DNA from: Gimesia chilikensis
GTDB taxonomy: Bacteria; Planctomycetota; Planctomycetia; Planctomycetales; Planctomycetaceae
NCBI RefSeq assembly: GCF_007744075.1
Contig: NZ_CP036266.1
Coordinates: 1,017,001-1,081,000 of the forward strand
Length of the DNA: 64,000 nucleotides
Reading direction: 5' to 3'
Numbering within the stretch: the first letter of the stretch is position 1; each line of letters starts with the position of its first letter. Shown one piece after another: positions 17,240 through 26,882 of the stretch. A program made the position numbers and the translations under genes. Below the pieces are notes generated by a model that saw only the letters and a program-made list of their open reading frames with translations, searched no databases and was not told the origin of the DNA.

Positions 17240-18454
17240 ATGACGCAACAACGTATCGGGATTTGGATTATCGGAGCATGGGGCGGTGTGGCTACCACAG
17301 CCGCAGTGGGGCTTTCCGCATTGACGAAAGGCCTGACCGGAACCAGCGGTCTTGTTTCAGAAAATCCCTACTTCAAGAAACTGAACCTGCGCGACTGGGA
17401 TCAGTTCGTCATCGGCGGTCACGAAATCCGCGATACCTCGTTTGTCGAAGCCGCGAAATACTTCAGTGAAAACTCAGGCGTGTTCCACCCCGCGCTGTTG
17501 CAGGCCGTCGAAGAAGACCTCAAGTCCTACGATGAAAACGTCAAGCCGGGAACGCTGATCCATGTCGGAGATACGATTCGATCTCTCGCCGGTGATGCCG
17601 TTCGTAAGTTCGATACAGAAACTCTACAGGAAACCCTGGCCCGTCTGACTGCGGATATCAAAGAGTTCCAGGAAAAGCATGATCTGGGCCACGTCGTTGT
17701 GGTCAACCTGGCTTCCACGGAACCGCCGGTCGATGAAGCAGCGAAATCGCTCAGCCTGGCTGAACTCAAAGATGCCCTCGAAAACGGAGTGACATCTCCG
17801 GTTCCCGCCAGTTCGCTGTATGCGATTGCCGCGATGGAAGCCGGCTGTTCGCATCTCAACTTCACTCCTTCCGCAGCCACCGATCTGCCGGCCATGATCG
17901 AACTGGCAGAAGAGAAACAGGTCCTGCACGGAGGACGGGACGGTAAGACCGGTGAGACTCTGATGAAGAGTGTACTGGCCCCGATGTTTGCTCATCGTAA
18001 CCTCAACGTGATGAGTTGGGTCGGACATAATATCTTTGGAAACCTCGATGGCAAAGTGCTGGACGATCCAGTCAATAAATCGAACAAGGTGCATTCAAAG
18101 GATCATCTGCTGACCGAAATCCTGGGATACAAGCCGCAGACGCTGGTCTCCATCGAATACATTGAATCGATGGGTGACTGGAAGACCGCCTGGGACCACA
18201 TTCACTTCCAGGGCTTCCTCGATACCAAAATGGCTCTGCAGTTCACCTGGCAGGGAACCGATTCGATTCTGGCTGCTCCGCTGATGCTCGACATGGTTCG
18301 CTTTACCGAACGGGAATGGCGGCGCGGTGGTCGCAGCGGTGTGATGTCGTATCTGAGTTCGTTCTTCAAGAGCCCGATGCAGGCAACCACGCCCGAATTT
18401 GAACGCCAGTACCAGCAGCTGGAAGCCTGGGCCGACGCCGTTTCCGAGGAATAG
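17240..18454 (+). CDS. Inositol-3-phosphate synthase (MIPS)
   Basis: The enzyme isomerises D-glucose 6-phosphate to 1L-myo-inositol 1-phosphate with NAD+. The 404-residue protein opens with a nucleotide-binding loop IGAWGGVATTAAVG and has the family stretches LIHVGDTIRSLAG, NFTPSAATDLPA, GRDGKTGETLMKS and SWVGHNIFGNLDG. The length matches archaeal/bacterial forms rather than the ~530-residue eukaryotic enzyme. It is followed after 14 bp by a UbiA-family gene, so inositol is probably made for a lipid or prenyl-linked product; this is inference from the pairing. Confidence 0.93.
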   Translation: MTQQRIGIWIIGAWGGVATTAAVGLSALTKGLTGTSGLVSENPYFKKLNLRDWDQFVIGGHEIRDTSFVEAAKYFSENSGVFHPALLQAVEEDLKSYDENVKPGTLIHVGDTIRSLAGDAVRKFDTETLQETLARLTADIKEFQEKHDLGHVVVVNLASTEPPVDEAAKSLSLAELKDALENGVTSPVPASSLYAIAAMEAGCSHLNFTPSAATDLPAMIELAEEKQVLHGGRDGKTGETLMKSVLAPMFAHRNLNVMSWVGHNIFGNLDGKVLDDPVNKSNKVHSKDHLLTEILGYKPQTLVSIEYIESMGDWKTAWDHIHFQGFLDTKMALQFTWQGTDSILAAPLMLDMVRFTEREWRRGGRSGVMSYLSSFFKSPMQATTPEFERQYQQLEAWADAVSEE

Positions 18455-18468
18455 AAATCAACGTCAGC

Positions 18469-19368
18469 ATGAAAAAGTGTCTCGCGTATTTACAACTAAT
18501 GCGGTTTCCCACGGTGTTCACAGCGATGTCGGACATCATCCTGGGGTTTCTGCTGACGCATAATTCGTTTGAGCCACGGCTGGATTTCGGATTGTTGCTG
18601 GTCGCATCAGCGGGACTGTACCTCGCAGGGATGGTCTTCAACGATGTCTTCGACCGGAAAGTGGATGCCGAAGAACGGCCGTCCCGCCCAATTCCTTCCG
18701 GACGCATATCTACTCGGAACGCTGCGGTGCTGGGTGGTATGTTGATGCTGGCCGGTGTCGGTGCAGCCCAGACGGTGGGGACGCAGAGTCTGATTGTCGC
18801 CGGCCTGCTGGTTGTCGCGATTCTGGGCTATGACGTGATTTTGAAGAAGACGTTCCTCGGTCCGGTCATAATGGGCAGCTGTCGATTCCTGAACCTGATG
18901 CTGGGAGCCAGTGCGGTGGCACGCGAGATCAATCTGTGGGTCAAACCGCAATTACGCATCGCGGCTGCTATGGGGCTCTTCATTATGGGGCTCACCTGGT
19001 TTGCCCGGATGGAAGCGAAACAGAGTCATCGTGGTCACCTTGTTGGAGGCCTGCTGGTGATTAACGCTGGGCTGGGTGGCCTGGTCTGGATGCTGGCGAC
19101 CTATCCCTGGCCGCGGGAAATCAATCTGACGATGGTCCTGGCGGCGGCAGGTGTGGTCATTCTGACCATTAACCGGCGGCTGGTGCAGGCCATTCTCAAC
19201 CCCGCCCCCCAAAACGTGCAGATCGCCGTCAAGACCATGCTCATCTCTTACGTGATGCTGAATGCGATCATGGTCTTTGTCTGGACGACCAACCCTGCCT
19301 ACGCGATTCTGACAGCCGCGTTGCTGCTGCCCACGATCCTGCTTTCCCGCTGGATGGCGGTCACCTGA
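18469..19368 (+). CDS. UbiA-family prenyltransferase (EboC-like?)
   Basis: A 299-residue integral membrane protein with about eight or nine helices. The first Asp-rich motif of the UbiA superfamily is intact: NDVFDRKVDAEERPSRPIPSG begins at residue 58. The second Asp motif, normally DxxxD after helix 6, is not evident; the matching loop reads ARMEAKQSHRG. It is translationally close to the inositol phosphate synthase (14-bp gap). Possible roles are transfer of a prenyl group to an inositol- or glycerol-phosphate acceptor, or an EboC-like role, but other ebo genes are not here. Confidence 0.85.
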   Translation: MKKCLAYLQLMRFPTVFTAMSDIILGFLLTHNSFEPRLDFGLLLVASAGLYLAGMVFNDVFDRKVDAEERPSRPIPSGRISTRNAAVLGGMLMLAGVGAAQTVGTQSLIVAGLLVVAILGYDVILKKTFLGPVIMGSCRFLNLMLGASAVAREINLWVKPQLRIAAAMGLFIMGLTWFARMEAKQSHRGHLVGGLLVINAGLGGLVWMLATYPWPREINLTMVLAAAGVVILTINRRLVQAILNPAPQNVQIAVKTMLISYVMLNAIMVFVWTTNPAYAILTAALLLPTILLSRWMAVT

Positions 19369-19396
19369 TCGGGGCAGGCAGAAAAGTCCGTTTTAC

Positions 19397-19663
19397 TTAT
19401 ACCGGCTGGAAGCCCATGACCTGGTAGCGGGCCAGTTCCATTGTGTCGGTCAGCTTGATGGCACTGATCGCTTCATAAGACAGCATGACTTTGCGCGCTC
19501 CCTGGGAATCCGGTTTGTCCCGCTCCAAAAGCACCACGCCCGTAGAGAGCAGGAAGTTCTGAAAAGGAATCGTTTCCTGGTAATTCGTGACGATAATGCC
19601 CCGTTTGGGAATCACTTCGGGCCAGTTCTCTAGAATGGAACGCCATCCTTCTGCACTTTGCAT
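19397..19663 (-). CDS. Small conserved-looking protein of unknown function
   Basis: 88 residues, rich in hydrophobic beta-like stretches (GIIVTNYQETIPFQNFLL, TGVVLLERDKPDSQGARKVML), no signal peptide, no membrane helix. It converges with the UbiA gene (28-bp gap). The regular mix of Leu, Ile and Val with charged residues looks like a real folded domain. I do not recognise a named family, and no Shine-Dalgarno is clear upstream of its ATG. Confidence 0.6.
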   Translation of the reverse strand: MQSAEGWRSILENWPEVIPKRGIIVTNYQETIPFQNFLLSTGVVLLERDKPDSQGARKVMLSYEAISAIKLTDTMELARYQVMGFQPV

Positions 19664-19858
19664 GGTAATTGTCTTTCGAAGGAAATAGGGAAAAACTCAA
19701 ACACCACGCAAGATAGGATTTCCCGATCATTTCAGCAAGAGGAACATTCGGGGATGAAGCATGGTTTTCTCCGCGGGAGTGGAACGATATGATTCAGAGG
19801 CGGGCGCCCGTATCACTGATAATTCCCTGGATCTCCTTCTAGTAGAAAATAGCGTTCC

Positions 19859-21088
19859 TTGAGTGTGAAACGAGAACCCGTCGCGATTTCCTTTGCGGAA
19901 TTTGTGGCGATGATGGCTTTGATGCAGTCGCTGGTGGCACTTTCGATCGATGCGATGCTGCCTGCCCTGACGGAAATTGGTCAGGATCTGGGGGCCCGTG
20001 AGGCCAATGACAGCCAGCTGATTGTCTCGTTTCTGTTTCTGGGGCTCGCGTTCGGGCAGGGCGTGTATGGTCCACTCTCAGACACCACCGGCCGAAAACC
20101 AGCTGTCTACCTCGGATTCGGCCTGTTTCTGACCGGCAGCCTGTTTTCTCTGTTTGCTACAGATCTGAACGTCATGCTGGGGGGACGGTTTCTCCAGGGG
20201 CTCGGGCTGGCAGCGCCCCGGTGTGTCATCGTGGCAATCGTCCGCGATCAGTACGAAGGCCCCGCAATGGCCCGGGTCATGTCGTTTGTGATGACGATCT
20301 TCATTTTCGTTCCGGCAATCGCACCTACCTTGGGGCAGGGTATTTTACTGATCGCACACTGGCGCGCCATCTTTGCTGCGTTACTGGTCTGCGGACTGCT
20401 GACCCTGGCCTGGTTTGCGCTGCGTCTGCCCGAAACTCTGAGTGTAGAGCGGCGGATTCCCTTCTCGATCGCACGCATCAAATCTGCTGTGATTGAAGTC
20501 TGCTCACACCGCGTTTCGCTGGGTTACACGATTTCTCTGGGGTTGATCTCCAGTGCGTTCCTGGGATATCTGAGTTCCGCCCAGCAGATCTTTCAGAAAC
20601 AGTACAAGCTGGGAACCATGTTTCCGCTGTACTTCGCCATCCTGGCCCTCTGTATCGGCAGTGCTTCGTTTGTGAACGGGCGACTGGTCATGCGGTTCGG
20701 GATGCAGAAGCTGTCGCGGTGGTCCAAACGGTTTTCGACGGTCATCTCCCTGCTGTTCTTCGTGTACGTTCTGAGTACGGGAGGACAGCCCCCGCTGTGG
20801 ACGATGATGGGCTATATGATGATCATCCTGTTCTGCTTCGGGATCATGTATGGCAATCTGAATGCGATGGCGATGGAGCCGCTGGGGCATATCGCCGGCA
20901 TCGGAGCGGCAGTGATGGGGGCACTTTCGACGCTGATCTCGGTTCCCTGCGGGATTCTGATTGGTCACAGTTATAACGGCACAGTCATTCCGGTCATCAG
21001 TGGATTCATGCTCTCCGGAGTGCTGATTGTGGTTGTGATGCACTGGGTGGAATCCGCGCCGACACAGGCTACGGGAGAGACTGTCTGA
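19859..21088 (+). CDS. MFS transporter, Bcr/CflA drug-efflux type
   Basis: A 409-residue, 12-helix major facilitator. Helix 1 has the signature of the Bcr/CflA 12-TMS group (LVALSIDAMLPALTEIGQDL), followed by motif A in the loop between helices 2 and 3 (GQGVYGPLSDTTGRKPAVYLG). Such proteins export small drugs or metabolites by proton antiport. TTG 19859 is the most upstream start in frame; GTG 19865 is an alternative, and no strong Shine-Dalgarno helps decide. Substrate unknown; neighbours give no hint. Confidence 0.88.
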   Translation: MSVKREPVAISFAEFVAMMALMQSLVALSIDAMLPALTEIGQDLGAREANDSQLIVSFLFLGLAFGQGVYGPLSDTTGRKPAVYLGFGLFLTGSLFSLFATDLNVMLGGRFLQGLGLAAPRCVIVAIVRDQYEGPAMARVMSFVMTIFIFVPAIAPTLGQGILLIAHWRAIFAALLVCGLLTLAWFALRLPETLSVERRIPFSIARIKSAVIEVCSHRVSLGYTISLGLISSAFLGYLSSAQQIFQKQYKLGTMFPLYFAILALCIGSASFVNGRLVMRFGMQKLSRWSKRFSTVISLLFFVYVLSTGGQPPLWTMMGYMMIILFCFGIMYGNLNAMAMEPLGHIAGIGAAVMGALSTLISVPCGILIGHSYNGTVIPVISGFMLSGVLIVVVMHWVESAPTQATGETV

Positions 21089-21188
21089 ACCGGTCCAGAC
21101 GGCGGCAGAATTAACAAAACGGATCGTTTCTGGTAAGGTAACGCTTTCTAAAACCGTTCCCTCTATTATTGCTGCCTCAGGACTTACG

Positions 21189-22106
21189 ATGAGTTATCAG
21201 TTCGAACAAGGTGAATCACTGGCAGATGGCGTGCGACGGATTGCCGGTCATCAGGTGCATAAGGCAATCCAGGAACTGCAGGATTCAGAATCGGACCGGC
21301 ACGAGGCCATTCATGAAGTTCGCAAACGGTTCAAGAAACTGCGGGGGTTGATTCGAATCGTCCGATCGGGACTGGGAGACGACTACAGCCGCATCAATGT
21401 CTGGTATCGCGATGCAGGACGCAAACTGTCCCGCGTCCGCGATGCAGAATCGATGCTGGAATCTCTGGCGAAACTCAAGCAACGCTTCGACGATCCCGCA
21501 TACGTAGACCTGTTTGCCGCTTTTGAATGCTGTTTCCGAGAACGCAAGCAGCAACTGGTGGAAGAGTGGATTGACCTGGATCAGGAACTGCAGCAGCTGT
21601 GTGACGAACTGCAGACCGCACTCCAGCAGATTGACGAGTGGAAGATCAAAGGCAAAGCAGACAAGATTCTCAAACGCGGATTGCAGCGGAATTACCGTCG
21701 CGGTGCTGAGGCACTGGCGGAACTGTATGTGCAACCGCACGATGAACTCTTTCACGAGTGCCGCAAACGCAGCAAGTATCTGATGTATCATCTGCGCCTG
21801 CTGAAAAAAGTCTGGGAGCCGATTGTGGCAGCGCAGCTTGAGGAGCTCGACCAGTTAAACGACTACCTCGGCGACGATCACGATCTGGCGGTGATGACCA
21901 GTCAGCTGACCAGCGAACCGGAACGGTTCGGCGCGACCAGCGACATCGATCAACTCTTAACGCTGATCGGTCAACAAAGGGAAGAATTACAATCAGCGGG
22001 ACTGGCACTGGCCGATCGCATCTATGCGGAACAGCCCAAAGCATTCGCGCAGCGTCTGCAGGCTTACTGGAAGCTGTGGCAAAGCCGTTCATTACCCAGA
22101 ACGTGA
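21189..22106 (+). CDS. CHAD-domain protein
   Basis: 305 residues with the conserved-histidine alpha-helical (CHAD) pattern: HEAIHEVRKRFKKLRGLIR near the N-terminus, VWYRDAGRKLSRVRDAE, then HECRKRSKYLMYHLRLL (~180) and LGDDHDLAVM. CHAD domains bind polyphosphate through basic surface patches. No CYTH domain is fused and no polyphosphate kinase or exopolyphosphatase lies nearby, so the partner is unknown. AGGA precedes ATG 21189. Confidence 0.9.
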   Translation: MSYQFEQGESLADGVRRIAGHQVHKAIQELQDSESDRHEAIHEVRKRFKKLRGLIRIVRSGLGDDYSRINVWYRDAGRKLSRVRDAESMLESLAKLKQRFDDPAYVDLFAAFECCFRERKQQLVEEWIDLDQELQQLCDELQTALQQIDEWKIKGKADKILKRGLQRNYRRGAEALAELYVQPHDELFHECRKRSKYLMYHLRLLKKVWEPIVAAQLEELDQLNDYLGDDHDLAVMTSQLTSEPERFGATSDIDQLLTLIGQQREELQSAGLALADRIYAEQPKAFAQRLQAYWKLWQSRSLPRT

Positions 22107-22242
22107 TTGCTGCAGGTCTGGGGATACGTTCTTGTATTCGTGCTCTGTTCCGGGTACAGTAATTTTTCCGTTCCCATGCAAAACCGCAGTGTATCGCGTT
22201 TCGACAGCGGTTGACTTCTGAAGATGAGCCACGGAGATCACG

Positions 22243-22920
22243 ATGGACTCAAACGAGCACAGTGAATCAGAGACACCAACCTTCACGCCGGAGACAGACC
22301 GGCAGCATCCCCCTTATCGCTCTCCGCTGATCGTCAGGGGGCTGGTGTTCGCGTTCCTGGTTCTACTGGTGGTCGGCATCTATTCCGGTCGCCTCTTCAA
22401 ACCCGCAGAGCAGGCACATTCCTTTAAGAGCGAAATGCAGCCGCTGGGTCTGGCGTATCACGAATTTCATCAGAAACGGGAACGCTCTCCTTCCAGCCTG
22501 GAAGATCTCCAGGATTTCATCGACAATCCTCCGCCTCCCCCGAAAGCGGAGGGAATTGTCCCCCCCGATTCTGTGGTTGTGGTTACGATCCCGGAGAGTC
22601 TGAAAAAGATGATTGATGCGGGCAAGGTCGTCGTCATCTGGGATGCTGTACTGACAGACTCGGGTCAGGAAAACGACAAGTACCTGCTGGCCTACACCGC
22701 AGACATCGCTGACAACGGCGGCTTCGCACTCACCGCGGCGGGCCGTGTGCTGGAACTGACAGCCGAGGAATTCAAAGCCTATCCACTGGTTCCGACAGTG
22801 ACTGACGCAGTGAAACCAGACGACGTTGAGGCCCCTGAGAAAGATTCGGGAGAATCAACGAACAAGGAGCCCTCGTCAGAACCAGCGCCGCAGGAATCGA
22901 CTTCCTCCGACAAGGGTTAA
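22243..22920 (+). CDS. Single-pass membrane protein of unknown function
   Basis: 225 residues: a short polar N-terminus, one transmembrane helix at ~28-47 (RGLVFAFLVLLVVGIYSG), then a soluble domain (~60-180) and a Glu/Ser/Pro-rich disordered tail. Orientation is probably tail-out. GGAG lies upstream of ATG 22243. I recognise no named domain. Confidence 0.68.
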   Translation: MDSNEHSESETPTFTPETDRQHPPYRSPLIVRGLVFAFLVLLVVGIYSGRLFKPAEQAHSFKSEMQPLGLAYHEFHQKRERSPSSLEDLQDFIDNPPPPPKAEGIVPPDSVVVVTIPESLKKMIDAGKVVVIWDAVLTDSGQENDKYLLAYTADIADNGGFALTAAGRVLELTAEEFKAYPLVPTVTDAVKPDDVEAPEKDSGESTNKEPSSEPAPQESTSSDKG

Positions 22921-22925
22921 GTAAT

Positions 22926-23441
22926 TCAGTCTTCCGGAGATTCGGGGATGCGCAGCAGGGAGATCAGCAGTCCCCGTTTCTGTCCGTGTACTTCAGCGAT
23001 TTCAGGCAGGTGCCCGCAGACTTCGAAGCCGAACTTTTCATTCAGATGTTTCGTAGCTTCGTTGTGATCGAAGTGCATGCCGACCAGGGTTGTGATTCCC
23101 AGAGAAGGGCAGGCATCGATCATTTTCTGCAGCAGAAATGTGCCCAGTCCCTGCTTCTGGTGGGAGTTCGACAGGTAGAGACTGACTTCGGCCGTCTTGT
23201 CATACGCCGGCCGTCCCGCGTAGAAAGAGGTCACATAGATGCAACCGGCGATCTGTCCCGCTTCGTCTTCAGCCACCCAGATGGGGCGTTTCTCTGGTGA
23301 GAACTGGGCAAACCACGGTCGGCGGCTTTCAACGGTAATCGGCCGGGTATCTGCCGTCGCAGTGCCGGCGGGAATCGACTGGTTGTAGATGTCGACAATC
23401 GCAGGCAGGTCATCCAGAGTGGCATCGCGGGTCGTAAACAT
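22926..23441 (-). CDS. GNAT acetyltransferase, phosphinothricin acetyltransferase-like
   Basis: 171 residues with the GNAT fold of the PAT/YncA subgroup: RDATLDDLPAIVDIYNQSI at the start, VAEDEAGQIAGCIYVTSF, then AEVSLYLSNSHQKQGLGTFLL where the acetyl-CoA loop (QKQGLG) sits, and NEATKHLNEKFGFEVCGHLPE at the end. Relatives acetylate small amines such as phosphinothricin or methionine sulfoximine. The true substrate is unknown. It converges with the upstream membrane protein gene. Confidence 0.9.
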   Translation of the reverse strand: MFTTRDATLDDLPAIVDIYNQSIPAGTATADTRPITVESRRPWFAQFSPEKRPIWVAEDEAGQIAGCIYVTSFYAGRPAYDKTAEVSLYLSNSHQKQGLGTFLLQKMIDACPSLGITTLVGMHFDHNEATKHLNEKFGFEVCGHLPEIAEVHGQKRGLLISLLRIPESPED

Positions 23442-23525
23442 GGGACGTTATCTGCTTGAGTTTTGAGGATGCGATCAGCGTCACAATCACGCCGATGGTT
23501 AGACCTGTTTTAACATGTCAGCCAT

Positions 23526-24620
23526 TCATAGTACAAATGAGATCACGATGACCGCTACCAGAATAACCGGGTACAGGATCCGCGACCAGAAATCGAGCTG
23601 TGCCACCAGACGTTTATTCTGAATACTTTCACCCTTGAGCAGGTAGGTGTTTGTCACCGTCTGGATCAATCCTGAAAACACCGTGAGGGTCGACAGCATG
23701 ATGAAACGGTCGATGCGCGTGATATAGGAAATCCGCGGCAGCAGAACCGTGATCGCAAACAGGTAGGCGACCAGAGTCAGGAACGCGGATGTAGAGATGC
23801 CGATGTTGGTTCCTGACTGTTCCGGATTCAGCCAGCGGGGCAGCCAGGACATGATCACGATCAGACATAACGGCAGAATGACCTTTAAGATGTAGTATTC
23901 GGGCTGTCGGGCAACCTGGATCTTCATTTCGTAGCCAGCGACGCCGATGGGTCCCTGGTCTGGATAGTACGGTGCCGATTTTGCCTCAAAGGAGAGAATA
24001 TCAAAGTCGGGTAAGGAAAAGTGGGGTGCCAGGTTGGAAGTTCTCCCCAGTTCGCCAACCCAGGGCGTTATACTGACCTGTTTCTCAGAAAAGCCTGGGG
24101 CCACCAGTTGGATCGAGAGTTCCTGGCGATCAAATGGAAAGTCGTGGAGATTCAGTGGCTGCGAAAAATGGCCCCAGACTTTCTGTCGATAAATGACGGT
24201 TCCGTCCGGCAGGATTTCCGCCGTCTCGGGATACGACTTCCAGGAATTCTGTTGACCGATAATGGTCAGGCGGGGATTCCAGATGTCGGCCAGATCGACG
24301 TGTAGCGGTCCGGGGCCTGCATGCTGGAGCAGAGGACTGTTCCAGCGGGCTTCATAATACACGCTGGCCGCAAAGCTCTGGTCGGCCGAGTTGATTTCAT
24401 CAATATCAATCACATAAATCAGGGCCTGTACCTCAGTCGCTTCACCCGGACTGGCAGGACGCTTCAGTTCCGGCTTAGCCTCTTCGACCAGGGTTGACTT
24501 TAGAGGACTTTTTACTGCACTGGGATCAGTGGGACCAGGGGCAACTTCCTGAGCAAAAGCGGGGACTGGCAACAGCAGACCGAGGCAGAACAGAAAGCGA
24601 GGCAGAAACGCGTTTGTCAA
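23526..24620 (-). CDS. Pentameric ligand-gated ion channel homologue (GLIC/ELIC type)
   Basis: 364 residues with a signal peptide (to about AFAQ, 24). The extracellular beta-sandwich (~60-240) has the conserved WNP at 114-116 and the Pro-loop DFPFDRQ at 160-166, flanked by no cysteines as in prokaryotic members. Four helices follow: M1 ~243-261 with Pro250, pore-lining M2 ~271-293 ending in LPRISYIT, M3 ~304-327 and M4 ~344-364. M2 begins after [13 protein letters not shown] 24620 is the start, with AAGGA upstream. It forms a membrane ion channel gated by an unknown ligand; ion selectivity is not clear. Confidence 0.9.
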   Translation of the reverse strand: MTNAFLPRFLFCLGLLLPVPAFAQEVAPGPTDPSAVKSPLKSTLVEEAKPELKRPASPGEATEVQALIYVIDIDEINSADQSFAASVYYEARWNSPLLQHAGPGPLHVDLADIWNPRLTIIGQQNSWKSYPETAEILPDGTVIYRQKVWGHFSQPLNLHDFPFDRQELSIQLVAPGFSEKQVSITPWVGELGRTSNLAPHFSLPDFDILSFEAKSAPYYPDQGPIGVAGYEMKIQVARQPEYYILKVILPLCLIVIMSWLPRWLNPEQSGTNIGISTSAFLTLVAYLFAITVLLPRISYITRIDRFIMLSTLTVFSGLIQTVTNTYLLKGESIQNKRLVAQLDFWSRILYPVILVAVIVISFVL

Positions 24621-24894
24621 TCAAGTGTTCCTTATCGAGAAGCGGGATCAGACTGGCCGAGGATACCAGGGCGAGGCCTGGCTCAAATTATACCCACGGC
24701 CGGGGCGTTGATCCCTCTGAATCTTTCCACAGTTCATCAATCAGTGGAAATGCATACTTTGTCCTCTCTCGGCTCAAAAATGCAATATTACTCGGTGTAC
24801 CGGTTTCAGAAATTGCCAGAAAAGTTTATGACAGGGACTGTCTGCTGTCGCGAAGCAGGGGGAATTGGGAGAGGAAATCGAGGAAACCGGTGAG

Positions 24895-25380
24895 ATGATT
24901 GAAGATTTGCGGGAACTGAAGTTCGTACGGCTGGAGGACGCGGTTGCGGAAGTGGAGTCGCTGTTACAGACCGGCTACACCCAGCGGGGCAAGTGGAATC
25001 TGGCCCAGATCTGTCGGCACTTGTCGCTAGTGCAGGATCCCGCACTCGACGGATACCCGAGATGGATGCTGATCTATGCTCCTCTCTGGCCGGTGATGCG
25101 TCGGCTGTTCCTGCCGCGTCTGCTCAAGGGAGATTCTCCCCAGGGAATTCCGACAACTCCGATTTTCGTGCCGGCAGCGGACCTGGCAGACGCCTCGGAA
25201 GCGGAACACTTTGCCCAGAGCGTGGCCCGCTTCAAATCCCATGAGGGACGCTACCACTGGCATCCCGGCTTCGGCCGCCTGGATCGCGAAACGCTGGAAA
25301 CCGTTTACACAACCCACGCCGCCCATCACCTGCGGTTTCTGGAACCGCAGGCAGATGGGGAGGAAGTGAAATGTTCTTGA
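24895..25380 (+). CDS. DUF1569 family protein
   Basis: 161 residues (171 if TTG 24865 is used). The protein belongs to the DUF1569 family of DinB-like helical bundles, judged from GKWNLAQICRHLSLVQDPALDG near the N-terminus and THAAHHLRFLEP near the C-terminus; the spaced histidines probably bind a metal. ATG 24895 is preferred because AGGA lies 10 bp upstream. Function unknown. The last 35 bp of its conserved region recur at about 28269-28303 (see the fragment there), so it has or had a paralogue next door. Confidence 0.8.
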   Translation: MIEDLRELKFVRLEDAVAEVESLLQTGYTQRGKWNLAQICRHLSLVQDPALDGYPRWMLIYAPLWPVMRRLFLPRLLKGDSPQGIPTTPIFVPAADLADASEAEHFAQSVARFKSHEGRYHWHPGFGRLDRETLETVYTTHAAHHLRFLEPQADGEEVKCS

Positions 25381-25511
25381 CAGGGTTTTCTCTCTGCGCT
25401 ACAAACGCAAGACCATGAATCAGGTCTAACCTGAACTCGGGAATTCTGCTCCGAATCTTTCACGATAATGGATTGTCTGTACCAACCTGGCAGACTGTAA
25501 AGGTTTTCGAT

Positions 25512-26816
25512 ATGAGTCGACGTCTCTCTCTCCCCATCTTTGCAGCCAGCATGCTAGTTATAAGTTGCTTACTGATCTGTCCCCGGATCTGTCACTGTCA
25601 AACCTCACGGCAATTACCCCAGCAGACGATCTTGCAGGGGAAATTGAACAAGATTATGGCAGTCTGTTACTCAAAATCCGGAAAAGAACTGGCTGCGGTC
25701 GACAGTGCAGGAGTGCTCGCGATCTGGGACATCGGTCAAAAAATGCTCATTGGAAAAATTCAGCTTCCTTATCAAATGAATGAGCACGCTCAGTTGGAAT
25801 GGGATTCTAACGGAAAAATCTTACTCTGCTGGTCTCATGATGTCGGTGCGTTTGTAATTGACCGTCTGCTGATGAAGCAGAAAACCATTTTCTCAAAGTC
25901 GGAAGAACTGCTGCAACTGCATCCTTATCGATACCTGTCAACGCAGTCTCTAAGAATATTGCCAGATGGCAAATCTCTTCTGCGTGTTCAATCTGCGATA
26001 TTTAATGTGCCTGATGAAGTTCGGGAGGCAGTTGCAGCTTCCTCGTTTTTAGAGGTTATTGATATCGAGAAGAAAAAAGTCCTGAAACTGGACACACCCA
26101 AATACATCATGGACATTAAATATGTTAAGGAGGGGCAATTCCTGGCTACTGACTGGGATGCATCCTTGTATTCCGGGAGCGTGAAAGATGCCTCTCAAAA
26201 TATGCAGGTTCTGAGGCAAACCAATAAACAGAGGCAGGAACTCTATGATAACCTGACAATGATTTATCGGGGCTTGATGGGGCTGTCTGCGGATGGGAAA
26301 TACCTGGTGGTGAGCGGGGTGTCTGGTGAGTTTAAGTATGACAAATCTGGCAATGTGATAAATAGCGTTACCGGTGTGGTCGATGTCTTTCACCTCAAAC
26401 CTTTCAGGAAACTCAACACATTGTCAATCACCAAGATTGATTATGAAGACCAGAGGATTTCGAATTTATTCAGTCAGCTGAACACAATCTGTATTTCTCC
26501 AGATGGAACTTACATTGCTGCAGGCTCTCTGAGTGGGATTGTCCAGATCTGGGATCGTCAGCAGATGCAAAGCTTGCGCGTGATCGAACTTAAACACGAA
26601 GATACTCCTCGAGATATTCGATTTGCTCCGGGAGATCGGCCTTGCTTTGCATTTATTGCCGGTGATGAGAGCGTGTTCTACTACTGTGATTTAAACAAAA
26701 AGCAGGAGTTCAAATTAAGTAGCGTTGAAACATTTGACTGGTCAGTAGATGGAAAGCAGCTTGCTGTCGCGAGAAAAGAAGAGGGGGCAGTGCTCCTGTT
26801 TGATTTCAATGAATAG
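25512..26816 (+). CDS. Exported WD40-like beta-propeller protein
   Basis: 434 residues with a signal peptide (MSRRLSLPIFAASMLVIS, cleavage near CHCQ). The rest is made of WD40-type blades, clearest at LAIWDIGQ (~68) and VQIWDRQQ (~343) with SKSGKELAAVD- and SPDGTYIAAGS-like blade starts. A periplasmic or cell-surface propeller is expected, with no enzyme motif. TAAAGG lies before ATG 25512; TTG 25473 would spoil the signal peptide. The gene is AT-richer than most of the window (hand-counted lines near 42-45% GC), the first gene of the low-GC island. Confidence 0.75.
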   Translation: MSRRLSLPIFAASMLVISCLLICPRICHCQTSRQLPQQTILQGKLNKIMAVCYSKSGKELAAVDSAGVLAIWDIGQKMLIGKIQLPYQMNEHAQLEWDSNGKILLCWSHDVGAFVIDRLLMKQKTIFSKSEELLQLHPYRYLSTQSLRILPDGKSLLRVQSAIFNVPDEVREAVAASSFLEVIDIEKKKVLKLDTPKYIMDIKYVKEGQFLATDWDASLYSGSVKDASQNMQVLRQTNKQRQELYDNLTMIYRGLMGLSADGKYLVVSGVSGEFKYDKSGNVINSVTGVVDVFHLKPFRKLNTLSITKIDYEDQRISNLFSQLNTICISPDGTYIAAGSLSGIVQIWDRQQMQSLRVIELKHEDTPRDIRFAPGDRPCFAFIAGDESVFYYCDLNKKQEFKLSSVETFDWSVDGKQLAVARKEEGAVLLFDFNE

Positions 26817-26882
26817 TCCATGCTAAATTCTACATTCGGCAGGTAACAGTATAGTGAAGCAGGCCGGAGCGTGAATTTCAGG

